Assembly (NCBI GenBank): GCA_902766575.1
Contig: CACXED010000035.1
Coordinates: forward strand, 1 to 12,099
Source: an uncultured Ruminococcus sp.
GTDB lineage: Bacteria > Bacillota > Clostridia > Oscillospirales > CAG-272
Direction: 5' to 3'
Length of the DNA: 12,099 nucleotides
Positions 1 to 6,862 of the stretch are shown one piece after another; position 1 is the first letter of the stretch; each line of letters begins with the position of its first letter. The notes beneath the pieces are model-generated. The model had not been told where the DNA came from and did not search any database. It saw nothing but the letters and a program-made list of their open reading frames with translations. The translations under genes were made by a program, and so were the position numbers.

Positions 1-2325
1 CTCGCAGAGACGCATATTGTCGGTGGGCATATATTCGGTCGCGGACTTTCCGTTGATGAGTCCGATGCGGTTTGCCGCTTTGACATAGCTGTAGTACCAC
101 TCTTTTTCCGGAACATCGGTGAACGGGAATTTGTAGCCGACCGGTTCTTCGCCCATCTTCTCGGGCAGGAGCATACAGGTGAAGATAACCGAATCGTATT
201 CCTCGCCGCAGTATGCCGAGCATCTGTAGTAGAAGGTCTTCATCTTGTCAGCGCTGTTGATGCCGAAAATCAGCAGCGAGCTTCCGCGTCCTGTCGGCTC
301 GGCTTCGATGTCAAAGCCGTCCTTGTCGCATCTGTACCAGATGTAATCGACATTCTGACCGCCGGTGTTCTCGACCTTGGTCTCAAAGACAAACTCGGTC
401 TCGTCGCTGTAAACGACTACATTCTGCTCGCTTGCAGGGAGAATACGGAAAGGAGCTTTTGCCTTGTCGGTAACAGTTACCTTGACCATAGCCGCCTCGT
501 CGCTGTCGGAGCTGCCAAGCCCGCCCATTACGGTGCAGTTGATGGAGCAGTAATAGTAGGAGGTTCCGACCTCATCGCCAGTGACAGTCAGAGTTACATC
601 GTTCGCGCCCTCGATAGCCGTTCCGGTGCCGTAGATGTTCGAAGCCGTCTTGTACCACTGAATGGTCAGATTATCCGCAAGCTCGAAATCGAGATTTGTT
701 CTGATTGAAAGCGTTACGCTGCCGCCCTTGACGACGCTGACCGACGCGGGCTCGTAGTCTACGTCGATAACGAAGGTTTCTGGATTCTGTTCTGCCGCAG
801 CCGGCTTGAAGGTCTTGGTCAGGATATAGTCGGTCTGGAATTTCTGCTTTACTCCGCCGCTGCGCTCACCCTCGGTGACACTTACGCCGTCCTCGGAATA
901 GTTGACGCGGAAGGTGGTGTTATCGAGGAAATTATCGATCCAGAGATATTTTTCCGCATGGTCGAAGGTGACAGTCAGAGTGTATTCCTTGCCCTCGACA
1001 AAGCGGGTATCTGCCGGAGACCAGCTTATCGACTTGACGACGACTCCGGCAGTGACGGGAGTACATTCGGTCGGGATAAGCTCGCCCGCTGTCGGAGTAT
1101 CGTTCACTACGCCGTCAACCGTGAAGTCGATGAAGTTGTAAACGTACTGCTCGGGCTTTGCTTCGACGTCAAACATGAAGCCGAACATTCTCTCGGTGTC
1201 GCTGACCTTTACGCCGACCTCGTTGATCTTACCGTTCCAGGTCATACGGCAGCTATCGTCGAGCGCATATTTGTCGCCGCACTCAACGTATACGCGCATT
1301 CCGCCGCTTTCGCCGGCTTCGAACATATCCATGACCTTGCCGAACATGACATATTCGATCTTTGTTATCTTACATTCGCCCTCGGGAATGGTTCCGGTGT
1401 AGTCAAGCTCGGAGCAGTGATAGGGAGCATCGACGTCGTTGAGAGTCAGCTTTGTAAGCGGCTGTCTTACGTAGGAATCAATGTAGAAATCAGCGTAAAC
1501 TCCCTCGCTGCCGCTGTTTACAACAGACAGACCTACCTTTTCGCCGTTAATATATGCGTCGATTGTAGCCGCGCCCTGATACTCGTCGTAGTAATAGCCG
1601 CGCGCGGGATCTATCGTTATGTAAACCTGAGCGGCGCCGACGCAGTCCTCGGGGATTGTCTCACCGGGAAGAATCTTCTGGTCGCCAATGATCAGATAGG
1701 TTTCTCTGATCTTATACTGCTCGGTCTCGGGAATCGTCGGAGCAACGAACTCCTGCCCGGCGACGAGAACGGCATCGTTGGTGATCTCGATATCCTGCGT
1801 TATCGGGGTGCGCTCTTCGATGGTATATCTGATCAAATAATATCTTTGTGAATCAATATATCCTGAGCTAATATGCCAATACTTATAGGCAAGAACCTCA
1901 TAAACCCCCGGTTTTCTAAAGTAGAACTCGGCATAGCGATGTTTATATTTACCATTATCACTAAAACTTTCTTTGGTGACGGCAGAATACAAACTATGAT
2001 ATTTGCCGTCCGCAAACTCAGTCATGTATTCCATTCTTTTCACAGACCATGCCTTATCCAGGTCGCCTATGTATTGATATTGGTAGTATTTGCCATACAT
2101 TAAGCTACCCTCATCGTCATACAGATTTATTTGAGCCTCGAGGGTGATCGGCTCGTTGACGTAGTAGGTATATTCAACAATTTCCAGCTCATCATAGGTA
2201 GGCATAATCGAGGTACGAATGCTGTCGTAATCGAGCGCCGCGCAGACCGTGCCGAATACGCCGAGCGCCGTGAATATCAGCGCAAAGGCGAGCACGAATT
2301 TCAGGGTGCGAAGTGTTTTTTTCAT
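1..2325 (-). CDS. Secreted Ig-like/SLH-domain surface protein, 3' end outside window
   Basis: The reading frame is open from the ATG at 2325 to the window edge (775 codons, no stop), so the gene is partial. An AAAGGAG ribosome site lies about 9 bases upstream. Residues 1-30 form a signal peptide: MKKTLRTLK, a hydrophobic core, then a C-A-A cleavage region. The next ~490 residues are acidic, Tyr/Thr/Gly-rich beta-type sequence with repeated surface-domain phrases such as the W-S-P...F-V-E-G-K-E-Y-T-L-T-V-T segment near residue 430. Two Ig-like modules follow, at about 524-616 (I-Q-W-Y-K ... S-Y-Y-Y-C-S) and 620-730 (Y-I-W-Y-R-C ... F-Y-Y-R-C-S). From residue 735 an SLH domain begins (F-T-D-V-P-E-K-E-W-Y-Y, then G-L-I-N-G-K and the conserved M-P-T-D-N-M-R). 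SLH domains attach proteins non-covalently to pyruvylated cell-wall polymers, so this is probably an S-layer-like or adhesive surface protein. Ligand unknown. Residues ~76-155 are encoded by an unusually AT-rich segment. Confidence 0.88.
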   Translation of the reverse strand, partial: MKKTLRTLKFVLAFALIFTALGVFGTVCAALDYDSIRTSIMPTYDELEIVEYTYYVNEPITLEAQINLYDDEGSLMYGKYYQYQYIGDLDKAWSVKRMEYMTEFADGKYHSLYSAVTKESFSDNGKYKHRYAEFYFRKPGVYEVLAYKYWHISSGYIDSQRYYLIRYTIEERTPITQDIEITNDAVLVAGQEFVAPTIPETEQYKIRETYLIIGDQKILPGETIPEDCVGAAQVYITIDPARGYYYDEYQGAATIDAYINGEKVGLSVVNSGSEGVYADFYIDSYVRQPLTKLTLNDVDAPYHCSELDYTGTIPEGECKITKIEYVMFGKVMDMFEAGESGGMRVYVECGDKYALDDSCRMTWNGKINEVGVKVSDTERMFGFMFDVEAKPEQYVYNFIDFTVDGVVNDTPTAGELIPTECTPVTAGVVVKSISWSPADTRFVEGKEYTLTVTFDHAEKYLWIDNFLDNTTFRVNYSEDGVSVTEGERSGGVKQKFQTDYILTKTFKPAAAEQNPETFVIDVDYEPASVSVVKGGSVTLSIRTNLDFELADNLTIQWYKTASNIYGTGTAIEGANDVTLTVTGDEVGTSYYYCSINCTVMGGLGSSDSDEAAMVKVTVTDKAKAPFRILPASEQNVVVYSDETEFVFETKVENTGGQNVDYIWYRCDKDGFDIEAEPTGRGSSLLIFGINSADKMKTFYYRCSAYCGEEYDSVIFTCMLLPEKMGEEPVGYKFPFTDVPEKEWYYSYVKAANRIGLINGKSATEYMPTDNMRLCE

Positions 2326-2363
2326 TTTTTGATCTCCTTTTGTATGTAGATATATTTCGGAAT

Positions 2364-2380
2364 TGCCGGATTTTCCGGCA
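2364..2380 (-). other. Short inverted repeat in the 117-bp gap between TPM gene and SLH gene
   Basis: The sequence reads TGCCGG-ATTTT-CCGGCA, a perfect 6-bp stem with a 5-nt loop. It lies about 60 bases past the stop of the TPM-domain gene and about 40 bases before the ATG of the surface-protein gene, both on the minus strand. No run of T follows it in the direction of transcription, so it is at best a weak terminator. It could equally be a 5' leader hairpin of the surface-protein mRNA. I found no convincing -35/-10 pair in this gap, so whether the SLH gene has its own promoter remains open. Confidence 0.4.
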
Positions 2381-2442
2381 CGCGGAATAATAGTTATCAC
2401 GCTCCGTTCTATATTGAATTTTTCTCGTAAAGTCTGTCGGAA

Positions 2443-3240
2443 TCAGAATTTTCCTCCGCCGCCGCTGTGAGTTTGTCCGGACGCTGACGTATGGGTGTCC
2501 GAGCTGCCCGAGTCTTCGTCCCTCGGCCTTTCGGTGCGGCTGACCTGACGGTAGAGGAACAGGTCGCGGCTTTGTGTGACCTTCATGCTGTCGTTCTTTA
2601 CATAATTGTTAGCCGCAGTCTGATGCCGCACGCTGTTCAGCTTTCCCTTCATCGAGCCGGTGACTATAAACGCGACGACAAGACCGATGACAACCGAAAT
2701 TATCAGATGCTTCAGAACTCCGAAGGGTTCCTTCGGGAAATCATCGTAGTCGAAGGGATCGCCGGTCTCGGCAAGGGAGATGAGGTAATCGCAGCTGAGC
2801 GCAAATTCCTCAAACGCCTTGGCGTAATAGCCGTCGCTCAGATAGCCGAGCATATTGTCGGATATGTACTCCCGTCCGGCTTTGTTGACTGCGGTGATTC
2901 CGAAGCCGACAGAGGTGATGTACCAGTCGCGCTCCTCCATGCTGATAAGCAGGAGTACTCCGCTCTTATCGCTGCCGAAGCCGTAGCCGAAGTTGTCGTA
3001 GAAATATTCGGCGCACTCTGCGGGGGTCATTTCGCCGAGCGAATCCACTGTGACGACAACGACGTCGACCTGATGCTCCTCGCTGATTTTATCGAGCGTG
3101 GAGATCAGCGCGGCTTCCTCGCTCTCCGAGAGAAGCTCTGCGGCGTCGGTCAGACGCGGCGCTCTCTCGGCACAGACCGGAATCATCATCGCGACAAAGA
3201 GGAGCAGAATGAATAATGATATGAATTGTATTTTTCTCAT
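2443..3240 (-). CDS. TPM-domain (YgcG-like) membrane protein
   Basis: The protein has 265 residues. The start at 3240 was chosen because a strong GAGGAGG site lies 5-6 bases upstream and a signal peptide begins there; the longer frame to 3324 only adds sequence overlapping the upstream gene. Residues 1-24 are a hydrophobic signal sequence. Residues ~29-155 match the TPM (TLP18.3/Psb32/MOLO-1) fold: the opening R-L-T-D-A-A-E-L-L-S, the V-D-V-V-V-V-T-V-D strand, Y-F-Y-D-N-F-G-Y-G, and G-V-L-L-L-I-S-M-E-E-R-D-W-Y-I. A transmembrane helix spans ~177-195, followed by a charged tail ending in a Ser/Gly-rich S-G-G-G-G-K-F terminus, which is common in YgcG-type proteins. Topology is probably TPM domain outside and tail inside. 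Phosphatase activity was shown for a plant member; the bacterial role is unclear. It starts 11 bp after the zinc-ribbon gene, so it is co-transcribed with it. Confidence 0.87.
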   Translation of the reverse strand: MRKIQFISLFILLLFVAMMIPVCAERAPRLTDAAELLSESEEAALISTLDKISEEHQVDVVVVTVDSLGEMTPAECAEYFYDNFGYGFGSDKSGVLLLISMEERDWYITSVGFGITAVNKAGREYISDNMLGYLSDGYYAKAFEEFALSCDYLISLAETGDPFDYDDFPKEPFGVLKHLIISVVIGLVVAFIVTGSMKGKLNSVRHQTAANNYVKNDSMKVTQSRDLFLYRQVSRTERPRDEDSGSSDTHTSASGQTHSGGGGKF

Positions 3241-3251
3241 CGCGGACCTCC

Positions 3252-4337
3252 TCACAGCAGCCACATCAGATAGGACAGCGCGAACACCGCCGCGCCGACT
3301 ATTCCGGTGAGTCCGAACAGCCATTTTCTGTATGCGCCCTTGTCGAGCGGAAGATCGCCGATGAGCTTTCCGGTCTGACCGTTCATCGCGAAGGTGTATT
3401 TCTGACCGTTCCAGGTGGTGTTCAGAATCCAGACCGGCAGAAGCGCGTATTTTGCCTTGCCGTTCTGAAGCCGGATGCTGGTGCTTTCGGGCGAGACGGT
3501 CGTGTAGCCCTCCACCGTATCCGCGAAAGCGTCGGCGGTGCTTTGCCTGATACGCTCGTTGGCGTGCTCGATGCTCTGCTCGGCGTCGACGTCGTATTTG
3601 TCCGCAAGATAGCCCGCGAGATACGCCGTCTGGAAATCCACCGCTTCCGAAAAGTCGTAGGGTTCGATCGATTCCATCAGCGCGTCGGGCATATTCGTCG
3701 AGCCGTCGACAGGCACTTTTTCAAAGCTGATGCTGCCGCTCCGGCTGACCGAATAGAAGCTCGTCTCGGTGTAGTTGTAGCTGCTGTCGCTCCAGGCGCG
3801 AACCTGCGTCGCCCGGTAGCGTATATCGGCCTCCGCGTCGGCGTCGAACAGCCAGAACGGCACATAGACGCCCTTGATCTCGTCGATATGGTTCTGATCC
3901 CGGAAAACCTTCGGGAGCAGCCGCTTACCGCTGTAATGCCGGTTCAGTGCCTCCTTGGCAGCCTTTTTGTCGAGCCTGAACGGGATGACATAATCGGGCT
4001 TGAGCGCTCCTGAGAACTGTCCCATCATGACGACCGGATTTCCGCAGAACGGGCAGGAGGTCGCCGCGGTGTTTTCGTCTCCGATAATCTCTCCGCCGCA
4101 GGATTTGCAGACAAACGAGCGCAGACCGTCAGCCTCGCCCTCCTGCCACTCCGAGCCTGCGGAGGTCTCCCAGGACATATCGTCCTCTCTGGTGTTTTTA
4201 AGCTCGCTGTCGTATCCGGCAAGAGCTTCCATTTCAAATTCGGTGTCGCAGTAGGGGCATTTCATTTTCTGTATAGAGCTGTCAAACGCGATAGCTCCTC
4301 CGCAGCAGGGGCATTTGTATTCCTGTAATACCGCCAA
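3252..4337 (-). CDS. Membrane-anchored double zinc-ribbon protein (TFIIB-type zinc ribbon family)
   Basis: The protein has 361 residues if it starts at the TTG at 4337. The AGGAG motif lies 8 bases before this TTG, whereas it directly abuts the alternative GTG at 4346, so TTG is the better start. Two four-cysteine zinc ribbons are visible: C9-P-C-C12 with C27-P-Y-C30, and C77-K-S-C80 with C95-P-F-C98. The second is followed by the V-I-P-F-R-L-D-K-K-A-A phrase and a ~200-residue mixed alpha/beta region (residues ~118-335) typical of clostridial proteins often mislabelled 'PriA-like' or 'TFIIB-type zinc ribbon'. One transmembrane helix lies at the very C-terminus (~340-361), which makes it tail-anchored with the ribbons in the cytosol. 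Function unknown. Genes of this family often neighbour TPM-domain genes, as here (11-bp gap), suggesting a shared membrane complex. Confidence 0.82.
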   Translation of the reverse strand: MAVLQEYKCPCCGGAIAFDSSIQKMKCPYCDTEFEMEALAGYDSELKNTREDDMSWETSAGSEWQEGEADGLRSFVCKSCGGEIIGDENTAATSCPFCGNPVVMMGQFSGALKPDYVIPFRLDKKAAKEALNRHYSGKRLLPKVFRDQNHIDEIKGVYVPFWLFDADAEADIRYRATQVRAWSDSSYNYTETSFYSVSRSGSISFEKVPVDGSTNMPDALMESIEPYDFSEAVDFQTAYLAGYLADKYDVDAEQSIEHANERIRQSTADAFADTVEGYTTVSPESTSIRLQNGKAKYALLPVWILNTTWNGQKYTFAMNGQTGKLIGDLPLDKGAYRKWLFGLTGIVGAAVFALSYLMWLL

Positions 4338-4374
4338 TATTTTCACTCCTCACTATAAATTGCGATAATATTTC

Positions 4375-4758
4375 TCACAGCGCGTCTATAACCGCCGACA
4401 GATAGGTAGCGGACACCGAGCCGTACACAAAATTGTCAATGAGCCCGCTCTTTTTAGCCTGACGGACTCTGTCGGCTAATTTCTGCTCGGTGTTTTCATC
4501 AACCACAAGCACGACCTTGCAGCCGGGATGTCCGGCTTTAACCTCATCGCGGAGCTTCATGCGCTCCTCCATTCTCCGCGGAGCGTAGGCTGTGACCTCC
4601 ATGATAAGGATATCCGCCTGCACATAAAAGCAGAGCTCCGCCGTTTTATCCGGCTTCTCGCTTTGATAGACATTAAAATCCGAATTAAAATTTTTCAGTG
4701 CCGTCGATATCGCGTCGGCGAACAGAGCATTCTGCATATCCACAACGACCTTTCGCAT
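4375..4758 (-). CDS. Stand-alone degenerate receiver-like domain (pseudo-receiver)
   Basis: The protein has 127 residues. The ATG at 4758 was preferred over the one at 4776 because GGAG lies 8 bases before it and the upstream ATG has no ribosome site. It has the length and alternating strand/helix pattern of a response-regulator receiver (strands near 2-7, 49-55, 81-86 and 108-112) and no output domain. The key residues are replaced. The phospho-acceptor position reads D-I-L-I-M-E54-V, with Glu where receivers have Asp. The Thr/Ser after strand 4 is gone (V-L-V-V-D-E), and the strand-5 Lys is missing (F-V-Y-G-S-V). One acidic residue (D7) remains of the N-terminal acidic pair. It therefore probably cannot be phosphorylated and may act as a fixed-state protein-binding module (inference). 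It is the first gene of an operon with the zinc-ribbon (37-bp gap) and TPM genes. Confidence 0.72.
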   Translation of the reverse strand: MRKVVVDMQNALFADAISTALKNFNSDFNVYQSEKPDKTAELCFYVQADILIMEVTAYAPRRMEERMKLRDEVKAGHPGCKVVLVVDENTEQKLADRVRQAKKSGLIDNFVYGSVSATYLSAVIDAL

Positions 4759-4797
4759 CGTATCATCTCCGATCATAATGGTGCGTCAGTTCCGGCA

Positions 4798-4810
4798 CGA
4801 TAACATTATA
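4798..4810 (-). promoter_or_regulatory. Shared 13-bp promoter box, copy 1 (candidate operator)
   Basis: In transcription direction it reads TATAATGTTATCG: the -10 hexamer plus seven more bases to about the start site. The same 13 bases occur at the sensor-operon promoter (8579-8591). A factor binding here would compete with, or act directly on, RNA polymerase. The 7 bases beyond the -10 are not expected to match by chance. Confidence 0.4.
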
Positions 4811-4813
4811 CCA
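4805..4813 (-). promoter_or_regulatory. Extended -10 promoter for the pseudo-receiver/zinc-ribbon/TPM operon
   Basis: On the minus strand this reads TGGTATAAT, a perfect TGnTATAAT extended -10 element about 50 bases before the ATG at 4758. No good TTGACA-like -35 is seen at 16-18 bp spacing, which is common for extended -10 promoters and may mean an activator is needed. The promoter lies downstream of the terminator of the regulator operon, so this is a separate transcript. Confidence 0.65.
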
Positions 4814-4834
4814 GAAAGCTCGGCTGTGCGCCCC

Positions 4835-4846
4835 GTACAAAAGTAC
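4835..4846. promoter_or_regulatory. GTAC-AAAA-GTAC palindrome upstream of the operon promoter
   Basis: A perfect dyad GTAC-AAAA-GTAC lies just upstream of where the -35 would be for the 4805-4813 promoter. This is a typical activator position. Its short length allows it to be a chance occurrence, and no second identical copy was found in the window. Confidence 0.3.
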
Positions 4847-4864
4847 AGTTTCCCGGATTTTTTC

Positions 4865-4902
4865 AAAAAAAATCCGGCTGCCGCGCTTTTTGCGCGGCAG
4901 CC
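4865..4902 (-). terminator. Intrinsic terminator of the sensor kinase/response-regulator operon
   Basis: In the direction of transcription, an 11-bp perfect GC-rich stem (GGCTGCCGCGC / GCGCGGCAGCC, positions 4902-4876) with an AAAAA loop is followed by GGA and eight T residues. It begins about 20 bases after the stop codon of the response-regulator gene and should end that transcript before the pseudo-receiver operon. Confidence 0.92.
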
Positions 4903-4922
4903 GTTGCTGTGTTGCCGTTCGT

Positions 4923-5576
4923 TTATTGAACCCCGCCGAATTCCTTATCCTCGGGGATGCTCGGGATGATGAATTTCTTGTTTGTGACCGCGATGGCGAG
5001 ACGGGTCTTGTTGGCGTAGCCGGTTTTGGACAGGATGTTTGAGACGTGATATTTCGCGGTCCGCTCGGAGATGTCGAGCGCCTGCGCGATCTCGCTGTAC
5101 TCCAGCCCGTCGCAGACAAGCCGCAGAACCTCTATCTCCCTTGCCGTCAGATCGGTGCTCTCGGCAAGTCCCAGCCTGACCTTGGGAGTTTTATCGGGGA
5201 AAATATGCTCCCCTGCCATAGTGCGGTCGATCACATCTATCAGCGCCTCAGGGCTGATGTCCTTGTACCAGAAGCTGTCCACGCCGGCGGCGCGGGCTCT
5301 TGAAAGATAGCTCACCTCGAGCATGGAGGTGACGATGATGATCTTTATGTCGGGGAACGCCGCTTTTATCTCGGCAGCGGCTTCGATGCCGTCCTTGCTT
5401 CCGATGGTGCAGACGTCCATCAGCACAAGGTCGATCTGCTGCTGCCTGCATATTACGAACGCGACGTCAGCGCCGTTGACGCTGGCTGCGAGGACATATT
5501 TTCCGCTCTCGGAGATCGTCCTCTCCATGTTTTCTCGGGGCATACGCTGATCCTCCACGATCAGAACGCGCTTCAT
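4923..5576 (-). CDS. NarL/FixJ-type response regulator (receiver + LuxR HTH)
   Basis: The protein has 217 residues. The start ATG at 5576 overlaps the kinase stop (ATGA) and is preceded by AAAGGAGG. The receiver (1-~120) has all conserved residues: acidic pair E8-D9, phospho-acceptor D54 in L-V-L-M-D-V, T83 in I-I-V-T-S, and K105 in F-W-Y-K-D. The C-terminal LuxR-type helix-turn-helix (~139-197) shows L-T-A-R-E-I-E-V-L-R-L-V-C-D-G, the S-E-I-A-Q-A-L-D-I-S-E-R-T recognition region, and A-K-Y-H-V-S-N-I-L-S-K. It is therefore a cytoplasmic DNA-binding regulator, phosphorylated most likely by the kinase encoded just upstream and dimerising when active. Targets are unknown; the divergent lipoprotein genes and its own operon are the obvious candidates. 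It is the last gene of the operon, followed by a strong terminator. Confidence 0.95.
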   Translation of the reverse strand: MKRVLIVEDQRMPRENMERTISESGKYVLAASVNGADVAFVICRQQQIDLVLMDVCTIGSKDGIEAAAEIKAAFPDIKIIIVTSMLEVSYLSRARAAGVDSFWYKDISPEALIDVIDRTMAGEHIFPDKTPKVRLGLAESTDLTAREIEVLRLVCDGLEYSEIAQALDISERTAKYHVSNILSKTGYANKTRLAIAVTNKKFIIPSIPEDKEFGGVQ

Positions 5577-6862
5577 GTCTTTTCCTCCTTTGATATTGGA
5601 AGTACGGCCGTCAGCTCAAACGCCGGGCTCGACTTTATAAGGAGCTTTCCGCCGCAGTCGAGCACATAGCGGCTGAGATTATGCAGTCCGCCCTTAGGAA
5701 CGACCTCGCCCGCAGGCGGCTCGCCGTTGTTGGAGATACAGATCGAGACCGAGCGCCCGTCCTCACGAATTTCGATCCGAAGCTCGGTCGCTCCGGCATG
5801 GCGGACGCCGTTTGTCAGACATTCTCTCATGGCGATGAGGAACACAAAGGACAATTCCTCGCTCTCCGGCAGCTCTCCCGAGATCTCCACGCTGACGCCG
5901 ACGCTTCCGGCGTCCTGAATGAATTTTGCGAGCTCATCCTTTTCCGGCGGATATTCGTTGTCGTTTTTGACCGCGCTGACCGCCTGACGCAGCAGCTTTA
6001 CGGCGCTCTCGGTCCCGGCGGCTCCCTGACGCAGCAGGAGCTGACGCACTGCGGTCAGACCGGCTCCCATCTGGTCGTGGAGCTTTGTCTTTGCGGCGAG
6101 CACTTCCCTCTCCCGCGTGAGGATCAGAGCGTTGTCCGAGAGCTGTCTCAGCTTTCTTGCGACCTCTCTCAGCTCCTTTGTCTGCTTTTTAAGCTCCAGC
6201 TCCTTTTGATACTGCTCGGTGAGATCCGAAAAGACGGCCTCGGTGTAGGGCGTTCCCTCGCCGTCTCTGACCAGAGACTGCCGGAAGCGCCAGACTCTGC
6301 CGTCGGGGAAAAGATAGTTCTGAAGCTCCTTTGAAAGGCAGATCACGCCGGTATCCGGGCCACAGTCAGCCAAAGCCTCGGTAAGCTCGCCGAGCCGCTG
6401 CAGATCCTTCTGGGCAAGAGTTATGAACAGCCTGTACATCTGAAGATTGCAGAGCTTAACCGAGCCGCTCATCGTAAAATAGCAGATCCCGCTCGGGAGC
6501 CGATCCATCGCTTCCTTTATGGAATTGCGGCTGAGCTTCTTCCCCTTTGTCCGATGAAGCTCAAAAATCTCAAGGGCGAGGAGGATATCCGCTCCGGCGA
6601 CGGCGCACCAGAGCAGCGATATCGGCACTGGCAGCGACAGCCCCGGCTCAAGCCCCTCGCTCATCTGCTCAAAGGCGTCTGCCAGAATTACCAGCAGAAT
6701 AAGCAGGAAAACCGACAGGATCGTATCAATACAGCATTTTCTCCCGCCGCGCTGATTTCCGATCACGTTTATCAGCACGAGCAGCGATAAAATCAGCGTC
6801 AGGAACAGACAGATCAGCAGAAGTGACTGCTGCTCCATTGAGGAAAGCTCAAAGGTTTTCAT
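5573..6862 (-). CDS. Membrane sensor histidine kinase (HisKA_3/HATPase type)
   Basis: The protein has 429 residues. The start at 6862 overlaps the upstream stop (ATGA) and has GGGAG about 7 bases before it. Hydrophobic helices lie at ~11-34, ~46-63 and ~81-100, with almost no external loop, so sensing is probably within the membrane or through a partner. Residues ~112-215 look like a degenerate PAS-type domain (R-L-P-S-G-I-C-Y-F-T-M-S-G...F-S-D-L-T-E-Q-Y). A coiled coil at ~215-255 leads to the dimerisation/phospho-acceptor helix with H262 (K-L-H-D-Q-M-G). The ATPase domain keeps the N box (E347-C-L-T-N351-G-V-R-H355), a G1-like N-N-G (378-380), and G2 (G391-G-L-H-N-L). The G1 box has N-N-G where D-x-G is usual in many kinases, as is frequent in this subfamily. 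It should phosphorylate D54 of the downstream regulator. Confidence 0.92.
   Translation of the reverse strand: MKTFELSSMEQQSLLLICLFLTLILSLLVLINVIGNQRGGRKCCIDTILSVFLLILLVILADAFEQMSEGLEPGLSLPVPISLLWCAVAGADILLALEIFELHRTKGKKLSRNSIKEAMDRLPSGICYFTMSGSVKLCNLQMYRLFITLAQKDLQRLGELTEALADCGPDTGVICLSKELQNYLFPDGRVWRFRQSLVRDGEGTPYTEAVFSDLTEQYQKELELKKQTKELREVARKLRQLSDNALILTREREVLAAKTKLHDQMGAGLTAVRQLLLRQGAAGTESAVKLLRQAVSAVKNDNEYPPEKDELAKFIQDAGSVGVSVEISGELPESEELSFVFLIAMRECLTNGVRHAGATELRIEIREDGRSVSICISNNGEPPAGEVVPKGGLHNLSRYVLDCGGKLLIKSSPAFELTAVLPISKEEKT

Noticed and set aside
958..1851. 297-codon open frame on the plus strand
   Set aside because: It lies entirely antisense to the SLH surface-protein gene, lacks a ribosome site, and its sequence is the mirror of a GC-rich coding frame. 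The minus frame has a signal peptide, Ig-like and SLH domains.
2364..2380. Treating the TGCCGG/CCGGCA hairpin as a confident terminator
   Set aside because: The stem is short (6 bp) and not followed by a T-run in the transcription direction. Kept only as a low-confidence structure.
2491..3216. 241-codon open frame on the plus strand
   Set aside because: It is antisense to the TPM-domain gene, which has a strong ribosome site, a signal peptide and family motifs. The plus-strand product has no recognisable features.
3241..3324. Longer start for the TPM gene at 3324
   Set aside because: It would overlap the zinc-ribbon gene by about 70 bases, adds an Arg-rich stretch before a complete signal peptide, and lacks a ribosome site. 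The 3240 start has GAGGAGG.
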